From positions 2,108,001 to 2,172,000 of the forward strand of contig OZ240666.1 in assembly GCA_965198675.1 (NCBI GenBank): a stretch of DNA of 64,000 nt. Direction: 5' to 3'. Made by a program: the position numbers and the translations under genes. Shown here piece by piece: positions 18,285-27,960 of this stretch. How positions within the stretch are numbered: the stretch's first letter is position 1; each line of letters begins with the position of its first letter. The DNA is from Prochloron sp965198675. Its GTDB lineage: Bacteria; Cyanobacteriota; Cyanobacteriia; Cyanobacteriales; Prochloraceae. The notes below the pieces were generated by a model. That model did no database searches. It saw nothing but the letters and a program-made list of their open reading frames with translations, and was not told the DNA's origin.

Positions 18285-19806
18285 TATAGGCTGGATTCCC
18301 AAAGAAATTAATGGAAAGCCAGTTGTTGATACGCCTCGTCCCGACAATCTCCAGGGATGGGACGAAATTCCAAACGATCAAAGGAACTTCCAAACACGCT
18401 TAATGGATGTCTATGCAGCCTTCGCCCAACACGCCGACGAGCAGGCAGGTCGGGTAATCGATGAACTGGATAAACTCGGTATTCGGGACAATACCCTCAT
18501 CTTTTACATTTGGGGGGACAACGGAGCCAGTGCTGAAGGTCAGCAAGGCTCTATCAGCGAACTGCTGGCTCAGAATCAGATTCCCAATACCATTGAGGAA
18601 CAAATTAAGGCTCTGAACGAACTGGTCGAAGAAGGAGAGGACGGACTTTCTGCTTTGGGTACCCCCAAAACCGACAACATGTACCACGCCGGTTGGGCTT
18701 GGGCAGGTAATTCCCCATTCCGTTATACCAAGCTGATTGCCTCCCACTTTGGTGGCACCCGCAATTCCCTGGTAATCTCCTGGCCGAAAGTCATTACTCC
18801 CGACGAAACTATCAGGTCTCAGTTCCACCATGTCAACGATATTGCTCCGACTATCTACGACATCCTGGATATTACTCCCCCTGAAGAGTTCTACGGCTTC
18901 ATCCAAGATCCCCTGGATGGAATCAGCATGAAGTACACCTTCGACGATGCGGATGCACCGGGTCAGAAGATGATTCAGTATTTCGAGAACAACGGCAGCC
19001 GAGGCATTTATTTCGATGGCTGGTATGCCTGCACCTTCGGTCCTCTGAGTCCCTGGTCCAATGACACCACTAGCGAAGAGCTGGCTAAATGGGATTCCAG
19101 CGAAGACGTTTGGGAGCTATACGACTTGACTAAGGACTTCAACCAAAGCAATGATCTGGCTGATGAGGAGCCGGAGGTGCTGGAGAGGATGAAAGAACTG
19201 TTCTTGCAAGAAGCAGGAGATAACTCAGTCTACCCCATCGGTGGTGGTATGTGGACTCGCATTCATCCTGAAGACGTGCTCACTACCCCCTATACAAGCT
19301 GGACTTTTGATACTACCACCACTCGCATGCCGGAATTCACCGCACCTCGTCTTGGGAATAAAAACAGCCTGGTTACCATTGATGTGGATCTGAAGGGAAA
19401 TGACTCCGGTGTTCTCTATGCCCTAGGAGGTGCTGGTGGCGGTCTGACCTTCTTCATGGACAACGGAACGCTCAATTATGAGTACAACATGATGCTCCTC
19501 GACCGTTACAAGGTTAAATCTGAACCAATTCCTGCTGGCCACCACACCATTGAAGTGCAAACAACATTGGAGAGCAGCGAGCAGCGTTCCCCTGCTGATG
19601 TCAGCATTACCGTAGATGACGTACCAGCTGCCTCTACAACAGTTGAAAGCACCGTCCCCGCAGCTTTCACAGCCAGTGAAACTTTTGATGTGGGCACAGA
19701 CCTAGGATCTCCGGTTTCTCTTGATTATGCTGACGAAAGTCCGTTTGCATTTGACGGCACTATCAACAAAGTGACTGTTAAGTTGTTATCCACTTCCGAA
19801 TCCTAG

Positions 19807-20157
19807 ACTACTTTAGAGATTGCAGACTAGATTTCGCTGCAAACTTTAAATCCTGAAATGCTTAATTAAAGGGCGATCGCGCCATCGCCCTTTACTACAT
19901 TTTTGGGCACCGTCAATGCCTAGCTTTTGTTTGTATACCATATTTGACTTATTTGGTCAAAGATTTTTACTAAATTGGCCCAAATATTAAGAAAAATAAC
20001 AAAACAATTAATTTTCTCTTGCGAGTGCTAGATTGGGTGATGTAGTTTACAAGTCTAATGGATGTTTAAATTAAAAACTTTGTCAACCTAAAACCTCTAG
20101 TCTAACCTAAGTAGTAGTGGCGGCGTCATCAATGGTGCCCTTACTCTTAGTCTATGA
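19807..20157. promoter_or_regulatory. Duplicated sulfatase upstream region
   Basis: About 350 bp with no gene. It repeats, in order, several blocks found before sulfatase copy B. Here it precedes sulfatase copy C, which has lost its own start, so the region is probably a relic promoter. The stretch at 19870-19890 also contains a GCGATCGC octamer. Confidence 0.55.
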
Positions 20158-20844
20158 ACAAAAAGACTGACCCATCGACCCAGCCTCACGGAAGGACGGG
20201 ACACCTTCGTCTATCCTGCAGGTTTCCAAGCCCCAGAAGGAGCAACCCCCAACCTCAAGAATGTCAACCATACGATTATTGCAGAGATAGGATTTCCTCC
20301 TACAACCCTGGAAGCTACCATTCCTTCCCTGGAAGGAATAGAAAAGAAGGAAGGAATAGAAGGAATGCTGGTGACTGAAGGGGGACGCTTTGGTGGCTTC
20401 GGTCTGTTCCTTCAGCAGGACCCCGACAATCCCTCTCAACCCCAATTGGTCTACCACTACAATTGGGTAGGGCTGGACCAGTATTCCATTGCCTCTGAAT
20501 CCGACCTTTGGCCTTCGGAATCTCCCGCAATTCTCAAGGCAGTGTACCAAAGTTGCGATCCTAGTAATCCGGGTGCCCCTGCAATAGTGACTCTCTTTGC
20601 TGGTGCTGACGAAGATAATCTGGAACAGATTGGAACGGGAAAACTGGACAAGACTATCCCCTACCGCATGACTCAAGATGAGAATTTCGTGGTGGGCTTT
20701 GACACGGGAACGCCCGTTGTCCAAGAGGATCCCTACGACATGCCATTTGAGTTCACCGGTAACCTGAAGAAGCTCACTATTACTCTAGATGACTCATCGT
20801 CGAACCCGCCGACGGGATGCCCAGAGCCAGATTCCAGGGCTTAA
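20158..20844 (+). pseudogene. Sulfatase C-terminal fragment (copy C)
   Basis: The frame encodes RDTFVYPAGFQAPEGATPNLK, split around HTIIAEIGFP, then MLVTEGGRFGGFGLF, VYHYNWVGLDQYSI and FEFTGNLKKLTITLD. These match the C-terminal beta-sandwich of arylsulfatases of the same type as copy B. No catalytic domain is present and no start fits the family. It directly precedes the intact maturase gene. Confidence 0.78.
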
Positions 20845-20985
20845 ACAAGAGAAATTCTTCCCCTATCTTTCTGGAACGACGGTGACACCAAGCAAGAGAT
20901 TCTAGACTTTGACGGTCCCCGGGCGGCATCAATGATGCCGCCCGCCCTTTCTTACATTTCAATTTACATCAATCATGAATATCCA

Positions 20986-21981
20986 ATGAAAACTTATTTT
21001 ATCTCTCTCCTTATTCTTCTTTTCGGAATAACTAGTTTTCCCCATCTCCCTACTTCAGCAAAAGCAGCAGTTAATCAATCTTCCTGTCCAACGGAAATGG
21101 TGTTTATTCCTGGAGGTACTTTCACCATAGGTTCCCAGAATAAAGAATTTTTTGAAGAACGCTCCGCCAATAACGTTACCGTTGACAGTTTCTGCATGGA
21201 TCGCCACGAAGTCACCAATGGAGAGTTCGCCCAGTTTGTCCAAGCTACTGGCTATAAAACAGTTGCTGAACGACCCCTATCTCAGGAACAATTTCCCTCC
21301 TTATCTGAAGAGGAGAGAGCTGCTGGTTCTCTAGTCTTTTTACCCCCTTCGGAAGGAATAGAGCAAATTGCCTATTTGAGTTGGTGGCATTGGGTTCCAG
21401 GGGCAAACCGGCAGCACCCCTACGGACCTGATAGTAATATTGAAGGAAAGGAGAATTATCCTGTGGTTCATATTGCTTATGAGGATGCTTTAGCCTATGG
21501 TAACTGGGTGGGAAAAATGCTCCCCACAGAAGCTCAATGGGAATATGCAGCACGGGGTGGACTGAAGAACAAAATCTTTAGTTGGGGGAATGAGTATTCT
21601 GCCCAAAAAGCTAATACTTGGCAAGGTTTCTTTCCCTTTTTTAACACCAAAGAAGACGGCTATTTAGACACTGCTCCCGTGGAGTCCTTCCCCCCCAATG
21701 GCCACGGACTTTATGACATGACTGGCAATGTTTGGGAATGGACATCAGATTGGTTCAGCCCCGGTCACTTGGGTAAAGCTAAAACTGTCAATCCCACAGG
21801 ACCGAGTAAGGAGAGGAGCTTCGACCCAAAGAAACCTAATGAAGGGGCTTTGCATGTTATTAAAGGTGGTTCCTATCTTTGTGCTAAAAATTATTGTAGT
21901 CGCTACCGTCCGGGAGCGCGAGAATCTCAAGCCCCAGATACAGGTGCGACTCATATTGGGTTTCGATTAGTTAGTAGTTAA
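20986..21981 (+). CDS. Formylglycine-generating enzyme (sulfatase maturase)
   Basis: 331 residues from the ATG at 20986, which gives a clear signal peptide (MKTYFISLLILLFGITSF ... SAKA). The FGE-sulfatase domain starts with EMVFIPGGTFTIGSQ and includes CMDRHEVTNGEFAQFV, LPTEAQWEYAARGG and DMTGNVWEWTSDWF. GGSYLCAKNYCSRYRPGARE contains the paired active-site cysteines of copper-dependent FGE (human SUMF1: GGSYMCHRSYC). It oxidises the CxPxR cysteine of sulfatases to formylglycine. All three sulfatase copies beside it are broken, so in this window it has no intact substrate. Confidence 0.92.
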   Translation: MKTYFISLLILLFGITSFPHLPTSAKAAVNQSSCPTEMVFIPGGTFTIGSQNKEFFEERSANNVTVDSFCMDRHEVTNGEFAQFVQATGYKTVAERPLSQEQFPSLSEEERAAGSLVFLPPSEGIEQIAYLSWWHWVPGANRQHPYGPDSNIEGKENYPVVHIAYEDALAYGNWVGKMLPTEAQWEYAARGGLKNKIFSWGNEYSAQKANTWQGFFPFFNTKEDGYLDTAPVESFPPNGHGLYDMTGNVWEWTSDWFSPGHLGKAKTVNPTGPSKERSFDPKKPNEGALHVIKGGSYLCAKNYCSRYRPGARESQAPDTGATHIGFRLVSS

Positions 21982-21984
21982 TCG

Positions 21985-22266
21985 TTAGGATAAAGTATTG
22001 TGTTCGGCTAGAATTTTCTCAACTCTAGCTTCCTCAACCTTAGAAATGAGTTTTTTTGCTTCATGCAAGTCTCTTTGGGTTTTGGTTAAGCTAATGGTAG
22101 AGCCAACGGTGAAGGTTAAACCCATGCCCATAAAGGCTTTAATCCAAGGACCTACAGGTAGGTAAAAAATACCAATTGAGGTGGCAGAAATGGAAAGAAC
22201 AAAGGAGATCCAGGTTTGAATTACCCAAGCGCTACTGTGGTCTTGGTTGTTTATCGGTTTTGTCAT
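21985..22266 (-). CDS. YiaA/YiaB two-helix membrane protein
   Basis: 93 residues with two hydrophobic helices (about 15-35 and 42-60) in the arrangement of the YiaAB two-helix domain (SAWVIQTWISFVLSISATSI, GLTFTVGSTISLTKTQRDLHEA). A charged C-terminal helix follows. Inner-membrane location is expected. The function of the family is unknown. It converges on the FGE gene with a 3-bp gap. Confidence 0.7.
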   Translation of the reverse strand: MTKPINNQDHSSAWVIQTWISFVLSISATSIGIFYLPVGPWIKAFMGMGLTFTVGSTISLTKTQRDLHEAKKLISKVEEARVEKILAEHNTLS

Positions 22267-22381
22267 TGTACTTTTACCTCAAGGGGAAATACTTCTTGAT
22301 ATGAACTACGCCGTGCCGCTACGCACTCGCTAGGCGTTTCTGACGCAGAAGACGCCCCTAGTTGCCTCATGCTTCCGCAAT

Positions 22382-22450
22382 TGGTAGGATGCGTTACGCT
22401 AATCCTAACGGCAGCTACCGCATCCTAACGGCAGCTAACGCATCCTACGC
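22382..22450. repeat. Short GGATGCGTTACGC/GCATCCTA repeat array
   Basis: One GTAGGATGCGTTACGC followed by two CGCATCCTAACGGCAGCTA units. Same family as the larger arrays in the window. Confidence 0.75.
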
Positions 22451-22491
22451 CGCGACCCATCTGGCATAGGCCAGTTCCTGACCCCTAGCCG

Positions 22492-22521
22492 TAGGGGCAC
22501 GGCATTGCCGTGCCCCTACGC
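22492..22521. repeat. GTAGGGGCACGGCA palindrome
   Basis: Near-perfect inverted repeat GTAGGGGCACGGCAT / TGCCGTGCCCCTAC. Similar copies lie at about 13250, 23091 and 32953. Confidence 0.85.
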
Positions 22522-22737
22522 TGCATTGATATCTCTATCCTCTTGATGCCCGCAATGCTGACAAACATGAACACGTAAACGAGATGTTTTCTTTGTAGTT
22601 CCCCAGCAAATAGCGCATCTTTGAGTGGGTTTTAACTTTTGTGTTGGAGCCTCAAAATAAACACCTTTCGCCTCAATAACCTTGTACTTAATAGTATCTT
22701 TCGTCATGCCAATAGCCACATCTAAGAGGGACCGATA

Positions 22738-22780
22738 CCCACCCCCATCCCCTCCTGGGAGGGGAGAAGAGGGGTGGGTT
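22738..22780. repeat. CCCACCCC...GGGGTGGG hairpin in tnpB
   Basis: CCCACCCCCATCCCCTCC pairs with GGAGGGG...GGGGTGGG. It lies between the TnpB segments TRKGKGKGKR and SLLDVAIGMT and shifts the frame. Confidence 0.8.
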
Positions 22781-23090
22781 TGACCGTTTCCCCTTTCCCT
22801 TTCCCTTTCGCGTCATGCCCTCTTAGTTGAGTTTCTCAGTAGCAACCAAGCTATTACTGTCGTGATAGGTAGACCCTCACGAGTTTTCCCCCACGCAGTA
22901 CCGGACGTGCAAGTTATCCAAATCCGGCTCCTGGTGTATCATCTAATCACCGGCGCGTTTACTCCTCATTTTTAGAGCCAGCTTTCAGGAATCATCCAAC
23001 GATACTTAGGTTTTCTAATTCCTTATATTCTAGCTTCCCCTCCATTAACGATGAACCTTAACGCTTCAAACTTACGGGGAACGTTGAGTT

Positions 23091-23119
23091 AGTAGGGGCA
23101 CGGCACTGCCGTGCCCGTA
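23091..23119. repeat. GTAGGGGCACGGCA palindrome inside the intron
   Basis: Inverted repeat GTAGGGGCACGGCA / TGCCGTGCCCGTAC at the same relative position as the copy in the fabF intron (about 13250), so it was present before the introns spread. Confidence 0.8.
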
Positions 23120-23602
23120 CCAGCTTTCGATTACGTTTCACCCTCTCCTACTCCTGCAGAGCGCCGCGCCTGAGCAGGCTCCCCCCGCCATTAATCAATG
23201 CCGGGGGTAGACAGCGGACTTCTGCCGGGTTATGTATTCCCCTCGACTTTCGTCATGGCAGCATTCGCTTTTTAGAAGAGTCCTTTCTCCCCAGGGAATT
23301 GGTACGGATTACTCCTTTCCTACGGCATTACTGCCGACCCTGGGTCGATATTACTCGTTCCACAATAGTTAGATACGTCCGGGTTAGGCAGCGACCTACA
23401 ACGGCGGCGTGGTAGTTTACATAGGTCAGTTAGCAATAACCTTTTCACATGTGCCGCGTGCCATTTTGGCGCTTAGTTCATCAGGTTGCTTAAACTATGC
23501 AACAAAATCACGTTGCTGCAAGCTTCGCTTTATGCTCGCCATACCGGATTTCCCTTAGACTGTACCCGCTTACAACCTAGCAGGTCTTTAGCCACTTAAC
23601 CC

Positions 23603-23734
23603 GTAGGATGCGGCCTTCTGTCGTAGGATGCGTTACTAGCCGTAAGTAGTAGCAACAATACAAACTTTGTTGGCGTAACGCATCGTACGTAGTAGCATCC
23701 TAAATTAAATGGGTTAGCGTAACGCATCCTACTG
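23603..23734. repeat. GGATGCGTTACGC repeat array interrupting the intron
   Basis: Contains GTAGGATGCG, GTAACGCATC, the AACAATACAAACTTTGTTGG segment and the closing GCGTAACGCATCCTAC. It lies between two intron blocks that are contiguous in the fabF copy, so it inserted after intron duplication. Confidence 0.8.
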
Positions 23735-24141
23735 TGAAACACCTCCGTTGCCGGAAGTGCCCCTGAGGGCAGGGACTGGGGAAACTACTCCCCGTGGGAC
23801 TTTCGTCCACTATTGCTTCGCAATAGGGGGGGGGTTGGCGTTGATTGGCTACCTTACGTCGGACTTTACTAATTAGGGTTTGAGTCTTCCGCCACCTCCG
23901 GGAAGCCCTGATTTTTCTCTTTTCTGGTCGGCGTTTTCGCCTCAACTGTTTGGAAAGCTGTTTGACTTTTTGAGCTGCCTGAGCCTGAAACTTTGGAGCT
24001 TCTATGAACTCTCCATGGTCGGTGGCTATGGCAACTTTGCACCCAAAGTCCAACCCAATAGCACCCAGCCCGGTTTCTCGCTCAGGGACGCAGTTAACCG
24101 TGATAGATGCATACCACTTGTTGTTGCTCCAAAAAATAGTA

Positions 24142-24184
24142 CCCACCCCTACCCCCTCCCAGGAGGGGGACCTTGGGGGTGGGT
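24142..24184. repeat. CCCACCCC...GGGGTGGG hairpin in tnpB
   Basis: ACCCACCCCTACCCCCTCCC and its partner GGAGG...TTGGGGGTGGGT. It sits inside TnpB just before TIFWSNNKWYASITV. Confidence 0.8.
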
Positions 24185-24514
24185 TCCCCAAGTTCGGGCC
24201 TTTCCCCGCATTGGAATAAAGATAGGGCCGGACTTAAAATGCCTCAACTCAAGCTGACCGTTAACCCCCGGCATTGATTAATGGCGGGGGTTAACTTTCC
24301 AACCAGCACTGTCTGGATATGTCCACCCTCTATAGCGACGTTTTGCTTTGAATCTAGGATATTTGGCCAGCTTCTTAAAAAAGCGCTGATAGCCAAAATC
24401 TACTCGTTTTAAAGTTGCTTGCAGAGTATGAGAACCCAGCTCCTTGTATTCTGGCCAAACTTGTTTAAATGCAGGCAAAGAGTTCTGCTGCTCAAAATAA
24501 TCCACCTCATGTCC

Positions 24515-24542
24515 AACCCACCCCCCTTCGGGGGGTGGGTTG
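24515..24542. repeat. CCCACCCC...GGGGTGGG hairpin in tnpB
   Basis: AACCCACCCCCC-TTC-GGGGGGTGGGTT, a perfect hairpin. It adds an in-frame PTPRRGWVG between NRRTQ and the HEVDYFEQQN segment of TnpB. Confidence 0.85.
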
Positions 24543-24742
24543 AGTTCGACGATTAGCTATAGCGGCGTTATACAGATCGCAATGCATCTTGCGCGCGAGC
24601 GTGCAATTTACGTTCGTCCTCGGCGCTTGGATAGAGTCGGTAGGTGATTCGGCGGGTTGGCCCTGCTCAGGCCAGGCTTGGCAGGAGCAGGACTGTTGGG
24701 TCGGATACTCTAACTATAGCAGTTTGGGTGTAGGTTGTCAAG

Positions 24743-25177
24743 ATGAAACCCCGAAAAGGTTCCCATAGCGTTTTTAGTGTGCTACTGCACTTCGTATTTG
24801 TGACACATTATCGAAGGAAGGCTATCAATGCCTCTATGCTTACCCGCATAGAAACCATGTGTAATCAGGGACGCTAACGCGGTTGCTTGCGCAATTGTGA
24901 GAAAATGGGGTGCAAGCTAGTTGAGTTTTCAGGAGAATCTGACCATGTTCACTTGTTGGTGGATTTCCATCCTAGAAATTCGATTTCAGCAGTTGCTGGA
25001 TCCTTAAAAGCAGCCACTAGCCGAACTATGAGACGGGAGTTTAAGAGTGAAGTCAAGAAGTTTTACTGGTCCGATGTTTCCTTTTGGTCCGGTTCCTATT
25101 ATGTAGCTTCTAGTGGCGGAGCGCCAATCGAGAAGCTACGGCAGTATATTAATTCTCAAAATGTCCCCAAAGCGTAG
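24743..25177 (+). pseudogene. IS200-type Y1 transposase tnpA, frameshifted
   Basis: The ATG at 24743 opens MKPRKGSHSVFSVLLHFVFV, typical of TnpA, and ends at a stop near 24880. A GGACGC...GCGGTTGCTTGCGC-type repeat then shifts the frame. The rest (from about 24887) has the HUH motif in DHVHLLVDFHP and the nucleophile region IEKLRQYINSQ. This makes it the divergent partner of the broken tnpB, so the two genes form one dead IS605-type element. Confidence 0.8.
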
Positions 25178-25239
25178 TTGGAAACTTAGGGGGCGTCACC
25201 CAGGAAGTTCCCGCGCTATCCTTCCCCACCCCGCTGTGC

Positions 25240-25426
25240 GTAGGATGCGTTACGCTAACCCATTTAATTTAGGATGCTGCTACGTACGATGCGTTACGCC
25301 AACAAAGTTTGTATTGTTGCTACTACTTACGGCTAGTAACGCATCCTACAGTGGCTAGTAACGCATCCTACAGTGGCTAGTAACGCATCCTACAGTGGCT
25401 AGTAACGCATCCTACGACTTCTTAGC
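25240..25426. repeat. GGATGCGTTACGC repeat array
   Basis: Starts GTAGGATGCGTTACGCTAAC. It contains one GTACGATGCGTTACGCCAAC unit and then four CTAGTAACGCATCCTACAG-type units, ending at the CTACGGGTGG junction. Nothing coding. Confidence 0.85.
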
Positions 25427-25748
25427 ATCCTACGGGTGGGGACTGTCGCGCATTCGTTCAATCTTATCTTTCTCTACGGTCGACGAGCATTGAGAGAGTG
25501 ACACTTTCTGAAGTGTCCACTACGGACGTTCCTCAAGAGCTGATAACTGGGAAGGCGGGAAGACCCCGCCCCTACGAGCTACTGGCTGGGTGGGCAATGC
25601 CCACCCTACGGACTCTTCCTCCCCCTTTTGCGTCGGCGTAGAGCGCGAAACTTATATTCTTTTTTTTTCTTCATTAGGGCGATCGCTCTCTCCTACTCCC
25701 CTACGAGCTACTGGCTTGATGGGCATTGCCTACCCTACAGACTGGCGA
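25427..25748. other. Intergenic repeats, no gene
   Basis: Contains GGTGGGCAATGCCCACC and GATGGGCATTGCCTACC (palindromes also seen at 38.0, 60.9 and 63.1 kb) and low-complexity T-rich DNA. No conserved reading frame. Confidence 0.6.
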
Positions 25749-26411
25749 TTAACTGTCAAGGTACGAGGTAACTGCTAATTGTAATTTGCATTGCTCGAAA
25801 ATGTAATTAACTGCCCCAAATAACTCGTCCAAATCGTAAATTATATAAGGTTTAATATTTTTAGTAAACAAGCGATCTCGAAGAGATCCGCTTCGCGGCG
25901 CGCTCAACTTAGCAAACTCCCACATTTTGCCATTAGAGACGATGCCAAAAATGGTTGCTCCTTCAAGCTGGTTAATTTTTTGGCAGGCTACCATTTCCGC
26001 CCCGCATTGCCCCCAACCAGCAGTAAAATCATCTTTCTTTGCCTCCACCGCTACAAAAAAAGGTTGCTCAAAAACTATCTTGCCTAAAGGGGACTTTTGG
26101 GCTAGCAGATAATCTGGAACTCCCGATAAGTCTTCATTATAGGTTAACGTTTGATGACTCCAAAGCAAAAATTCGTCCTTATAGCTATACCAAGTTTCCG
26201 TTAAAATTGGTACGATTAAGTTCTCACAAATAGCCGCTTCGGAGTTATCGATTATTCCTTCTCTTAGAAGGATTTCAAACCGTTGTTTGAAGTAATCGTT
26301 TAGGGGCAACTTTGATTCGATAATAAAGTCATTTTCTTGATAAGTTAACTGAAACACCTTCACAAGCATTTCCAGATTTTTATAAGAAGTGAAAGCCATT
26401 TTGATCTCCAT
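25749..26411 (-). CDS. Conserved cyanobacterial protein, possible PD-(D/E)XK nuclease
   Basis: 220 residues. GVPDYLLAQ followed by FFVAVEAKKDDF looks like the D-x(n)-ExK core of a PD-(D/E)XK nuclease fold, and IKPYIIYDLDELFGAVNYIF is a conserved C-terminal block. A 32-bp palindrome (25872-25903) contributes an in-frame SAPRSGSLRDR segment before TKNIKPY. The start could be the second ATG (MAFTSYKNL), five codons in. A restriction-like or DNA-metabolism role is possible, but not shown. Confidence 0.65.
   Translation of the reverse strand: MEIKMAFTSYKNLEMLVKVFQLTYQENDFIIESKLPLNDYFKQRFEILLREGIIDNSEAAICENLIVPILTETWYSYKDEFLLWSHQTLTYNEDLSGVPDYLLAQKSPLGKIVFEQPFFVAVEAKKDDFTAGWGQCGAEMVACQKINQLEGATIFGIVSNGKMWEFAKLSAPRSGSLRDRLFTKNIKPYIIYDLDELFGAVNYIFEQCKLQLAVTSYLDS
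25872..25903. repeat. In-frame palindrome (GCGATCTCGAAGAGATC type)
   Basis: Two adjacent hairpins, GATCTC-GAA-GAGATC and CCGCTTCGCGG. It is embedded in the coding sequence of the 25.7-kb protein without breaking the frame. Confidence 0.75.
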
Positions 26412-26551
26412 CGTTGATTTTTTCTATGCTACCATGCTCTTTCGCATTAGTAAGCAATTCCTATCTTTCACTCGAAAATAGCGCAGCTCGTCGGTTATTT
26501 GGTCCATCAATTTCCAACCCTACCGCTTATCTCTTTGGCAGGGTAAACGCA

Positions 26552-27922
26552 TCAAAAATTCACATCATGGTGTGGTGTGGTAGTCGGTAAAGAATGAGAG
26601 AGGACTTGGAGTAGAAAGGCATCATTGAGCTTGGCACGGTAGCGCTTCATCTTCAAGCTGCAAGCGCTAGGATGATGACGCAAAAGGTTGAGGCTCAATC
26701 GCCGTAAGATGCTGAAGTTATGAGCCCCATTATGAGCTCGAATTCGAGAGGCATCTTCGGCAAACACGACATCAAGACACCAGTGCAGCTCCTGCTCCAC
26801 ACCCCAGTGAGCGCGAATTAAACGAGCAAAAGAGGGAGCATCGGCATTAAGAGAACTGAGGAAAAAGCGAGTTTCGCTTGTGGTCTTATTCCAGAGATGA
26901 CGTCGAGGGCGAACCACTACTAGTGATTGAAGTCCCGACCAAGCTGCACAAACGGATGATGAGAAGACATCGCTTGCTTGGAACGTCCAAACTTGACCCC
27001 TCTCCCGTCGGTGATGACCACTCTCGGTTAAAGTCCAGAAATCGTGGGACCTATCCCCAGGCAACTCGCTGGAATGTAGGATGCGTTACGCTGATAGATT
27101 CTGCCTTGTCACTGCTACGTACGATGCGTTACGCCAACAAAGTTTGTATTGTTGCTACTACTTACGGCTAGTAACGCATCCTACGACTTCTTAGCATCCT
27201 ACGACTTCTTAGCATCCTACGGACTCAAACCAAGCACGAGCGGTTTTCGATACGTTGCCCTGATTCCCTTTCAAAGCCAGGATGTAATCGGCATCGCATT
27301 GATGAATTTGCTCGGCGCTCGCTGTCTGAGTCCCCATTGCATCAATGCTCACTACCGTTCCCTTCAAGTCCAACTGTTCAAGCAAGATTGGAATCGCTGT
27401 TATTTCGTTCGACTTCTCCTCCACCGGTGTTTGACCCAAGACCAAGCGATGTTCGCTGGACCACGCACTCACCAGTTGCAGGGCTTTGAGCTGCTCATTT
27501 CGGTCCTAGGAGCCTCTCACCGTTTTGCCATCTATGGCCACTACTTCTGCTCCCAGTTGCCCAACAATCCCACCGCTCCAGCGACGAAAGCTCTTTTCCA
27601 AGTTCTCAGGTTCTAGTCGAGCCAAGACTCGGGAGAAGATATCATGTGACGGTATGCCGTTCGGCAATTCAAGAAATGTTGATAGCCAATCTTTTTTGGC
27701 CTTCCCGTAAGTCTCAATTCCTTTCCATCCGTCTGCTCCCGCTAGCACTGCTAGCAAAGCAATCGCAATTATATCGAGCAATCTATGGCGGCAGCGCCCG
27801 CTCACTCTCGGAGCGGTAATTTCTCCGAAGTAGTCTTTTAGTGATGATTTTAGTTGGACAGCTTTGGACATAAACGGTGAAATCCTGAGGTTTTTGGCAT
27901 TTTGGCATTGTCCTATCGTCAC
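26552..27922 (-). pseudogene. ISAs1-family transposase, inactivated twice
   Basis: The N-terminal part is LKDYFGEITAPRVSGRCRHR, then LLDIIAIALLAVLAGADG and VAIDGKTVRGS. It ends at TAG where the family has Tyr (GS-stop-DRNEQL). The middle portion (SSEHRLVLGQTPVEEKSNEI, DADYILALKGNQGN) is then cut by the repeat array. The C-terminal part (HWGVEQELHWCLDVVFAEDA, AHNFSILRRLSLNLLR) follows at 27064. The frame shows that the element was once complete. Likely start near 27871 (MSKAVQLKSSL). Confidence 0.85.
27072..27224. repeat. GGATGCGTTACGC repeat array inside the transposase gene
   Basis: Begins GGAATGTAGGATGCGTTACG and ends GCATCCTACGGACTC. The same starting words occur at 13340 and 23.7 kb. It interrupts an otherwise contiguous ISAs1 gene, which shows that this repeat family moves or is copied into new sites. 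Confidence 0.85.
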
Positions 27923-27960
27923 CGACTTTTTGCCAAACTGCTTGGGGGTTTCCCCTACAT

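Larger units (their letters stand above)
16423..19806 (+). pseudogene. Arylsulfatase interrupted by an IS5-family element (copy B)
   Basis: Joining 16423-17382 to 18289-19806 restores one 825-residue frame (QQDIGWIPKE at the junction). A signal peptide ends at APAMAQ, so the product was exported. The active-site motif is SICSPTRAALITGRN, a cysteine-type site that must be converted to formylglycine. GYKTAAFGKWH, IWGDNGASAEG and a C-terminal jelly-roll (LGSPVSLDY, FDGTINKVTVKL) follow. The two halves are otherwise intact, so the insertion is young and could revert by precise excision. The substrate is unknown; a sulfated polysaccharide or ester is likely. Confidence 0.9.
22859..23810 (-). mobile_element. 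ORF-less group II intron in tnpB
   Basis: On the minus strand it aligns block by block with the fabF intron. Shared blocks are a 5' region ending GGTGTTTCACAG, then AGCATAAAGCGAAGCTTGCAG, CGAATGCTGCC and ACATAACCCGGCAG. Domain V follows (GAGCCGGATTTGGATAACTTG, CACGTCCGGTACTG), and the last bases are CACGAC. Domain I is itself interrupted by a GGATGCGTTACGC array (about 23603-23734). The 5' end (GTGGA at 23810) is less typical than GTGCG. Flanking tnpB codons join as GCA-ATA-AGT-AAT (AISNSLVA). No reverse transcriptase is encoded. Confidence 0.8.
22516..24650 (-). pseudogene. IS200/IS605-family tnpB broken by palindromes and a group II intron
   Basis: Pieces of one TnpB run leftward. RLYPSAEDERK is near 24640. 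DLYNAAIANRRTQ and DYFEQQNSLP come next, then the RuvC Asp in AIGLDFGCKVAIATD near 24040, and SNSLVATEKLN near 22850. The zinc ribbon is CAICWGTTKKTSRLRVHVCQ, then HCGHQEDRDINAA. The gene is split by a group II intron (22859-23810), by CCCACCCC-type hairpins at 22738, 24142 and 24515, and by a GGCATTGATTAATGGC palindrome at about 24268. At least two frameshifts and a stop after EKLN are present. The RNA-guided nuclease is therefore inactive. Confidence 0.8.
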
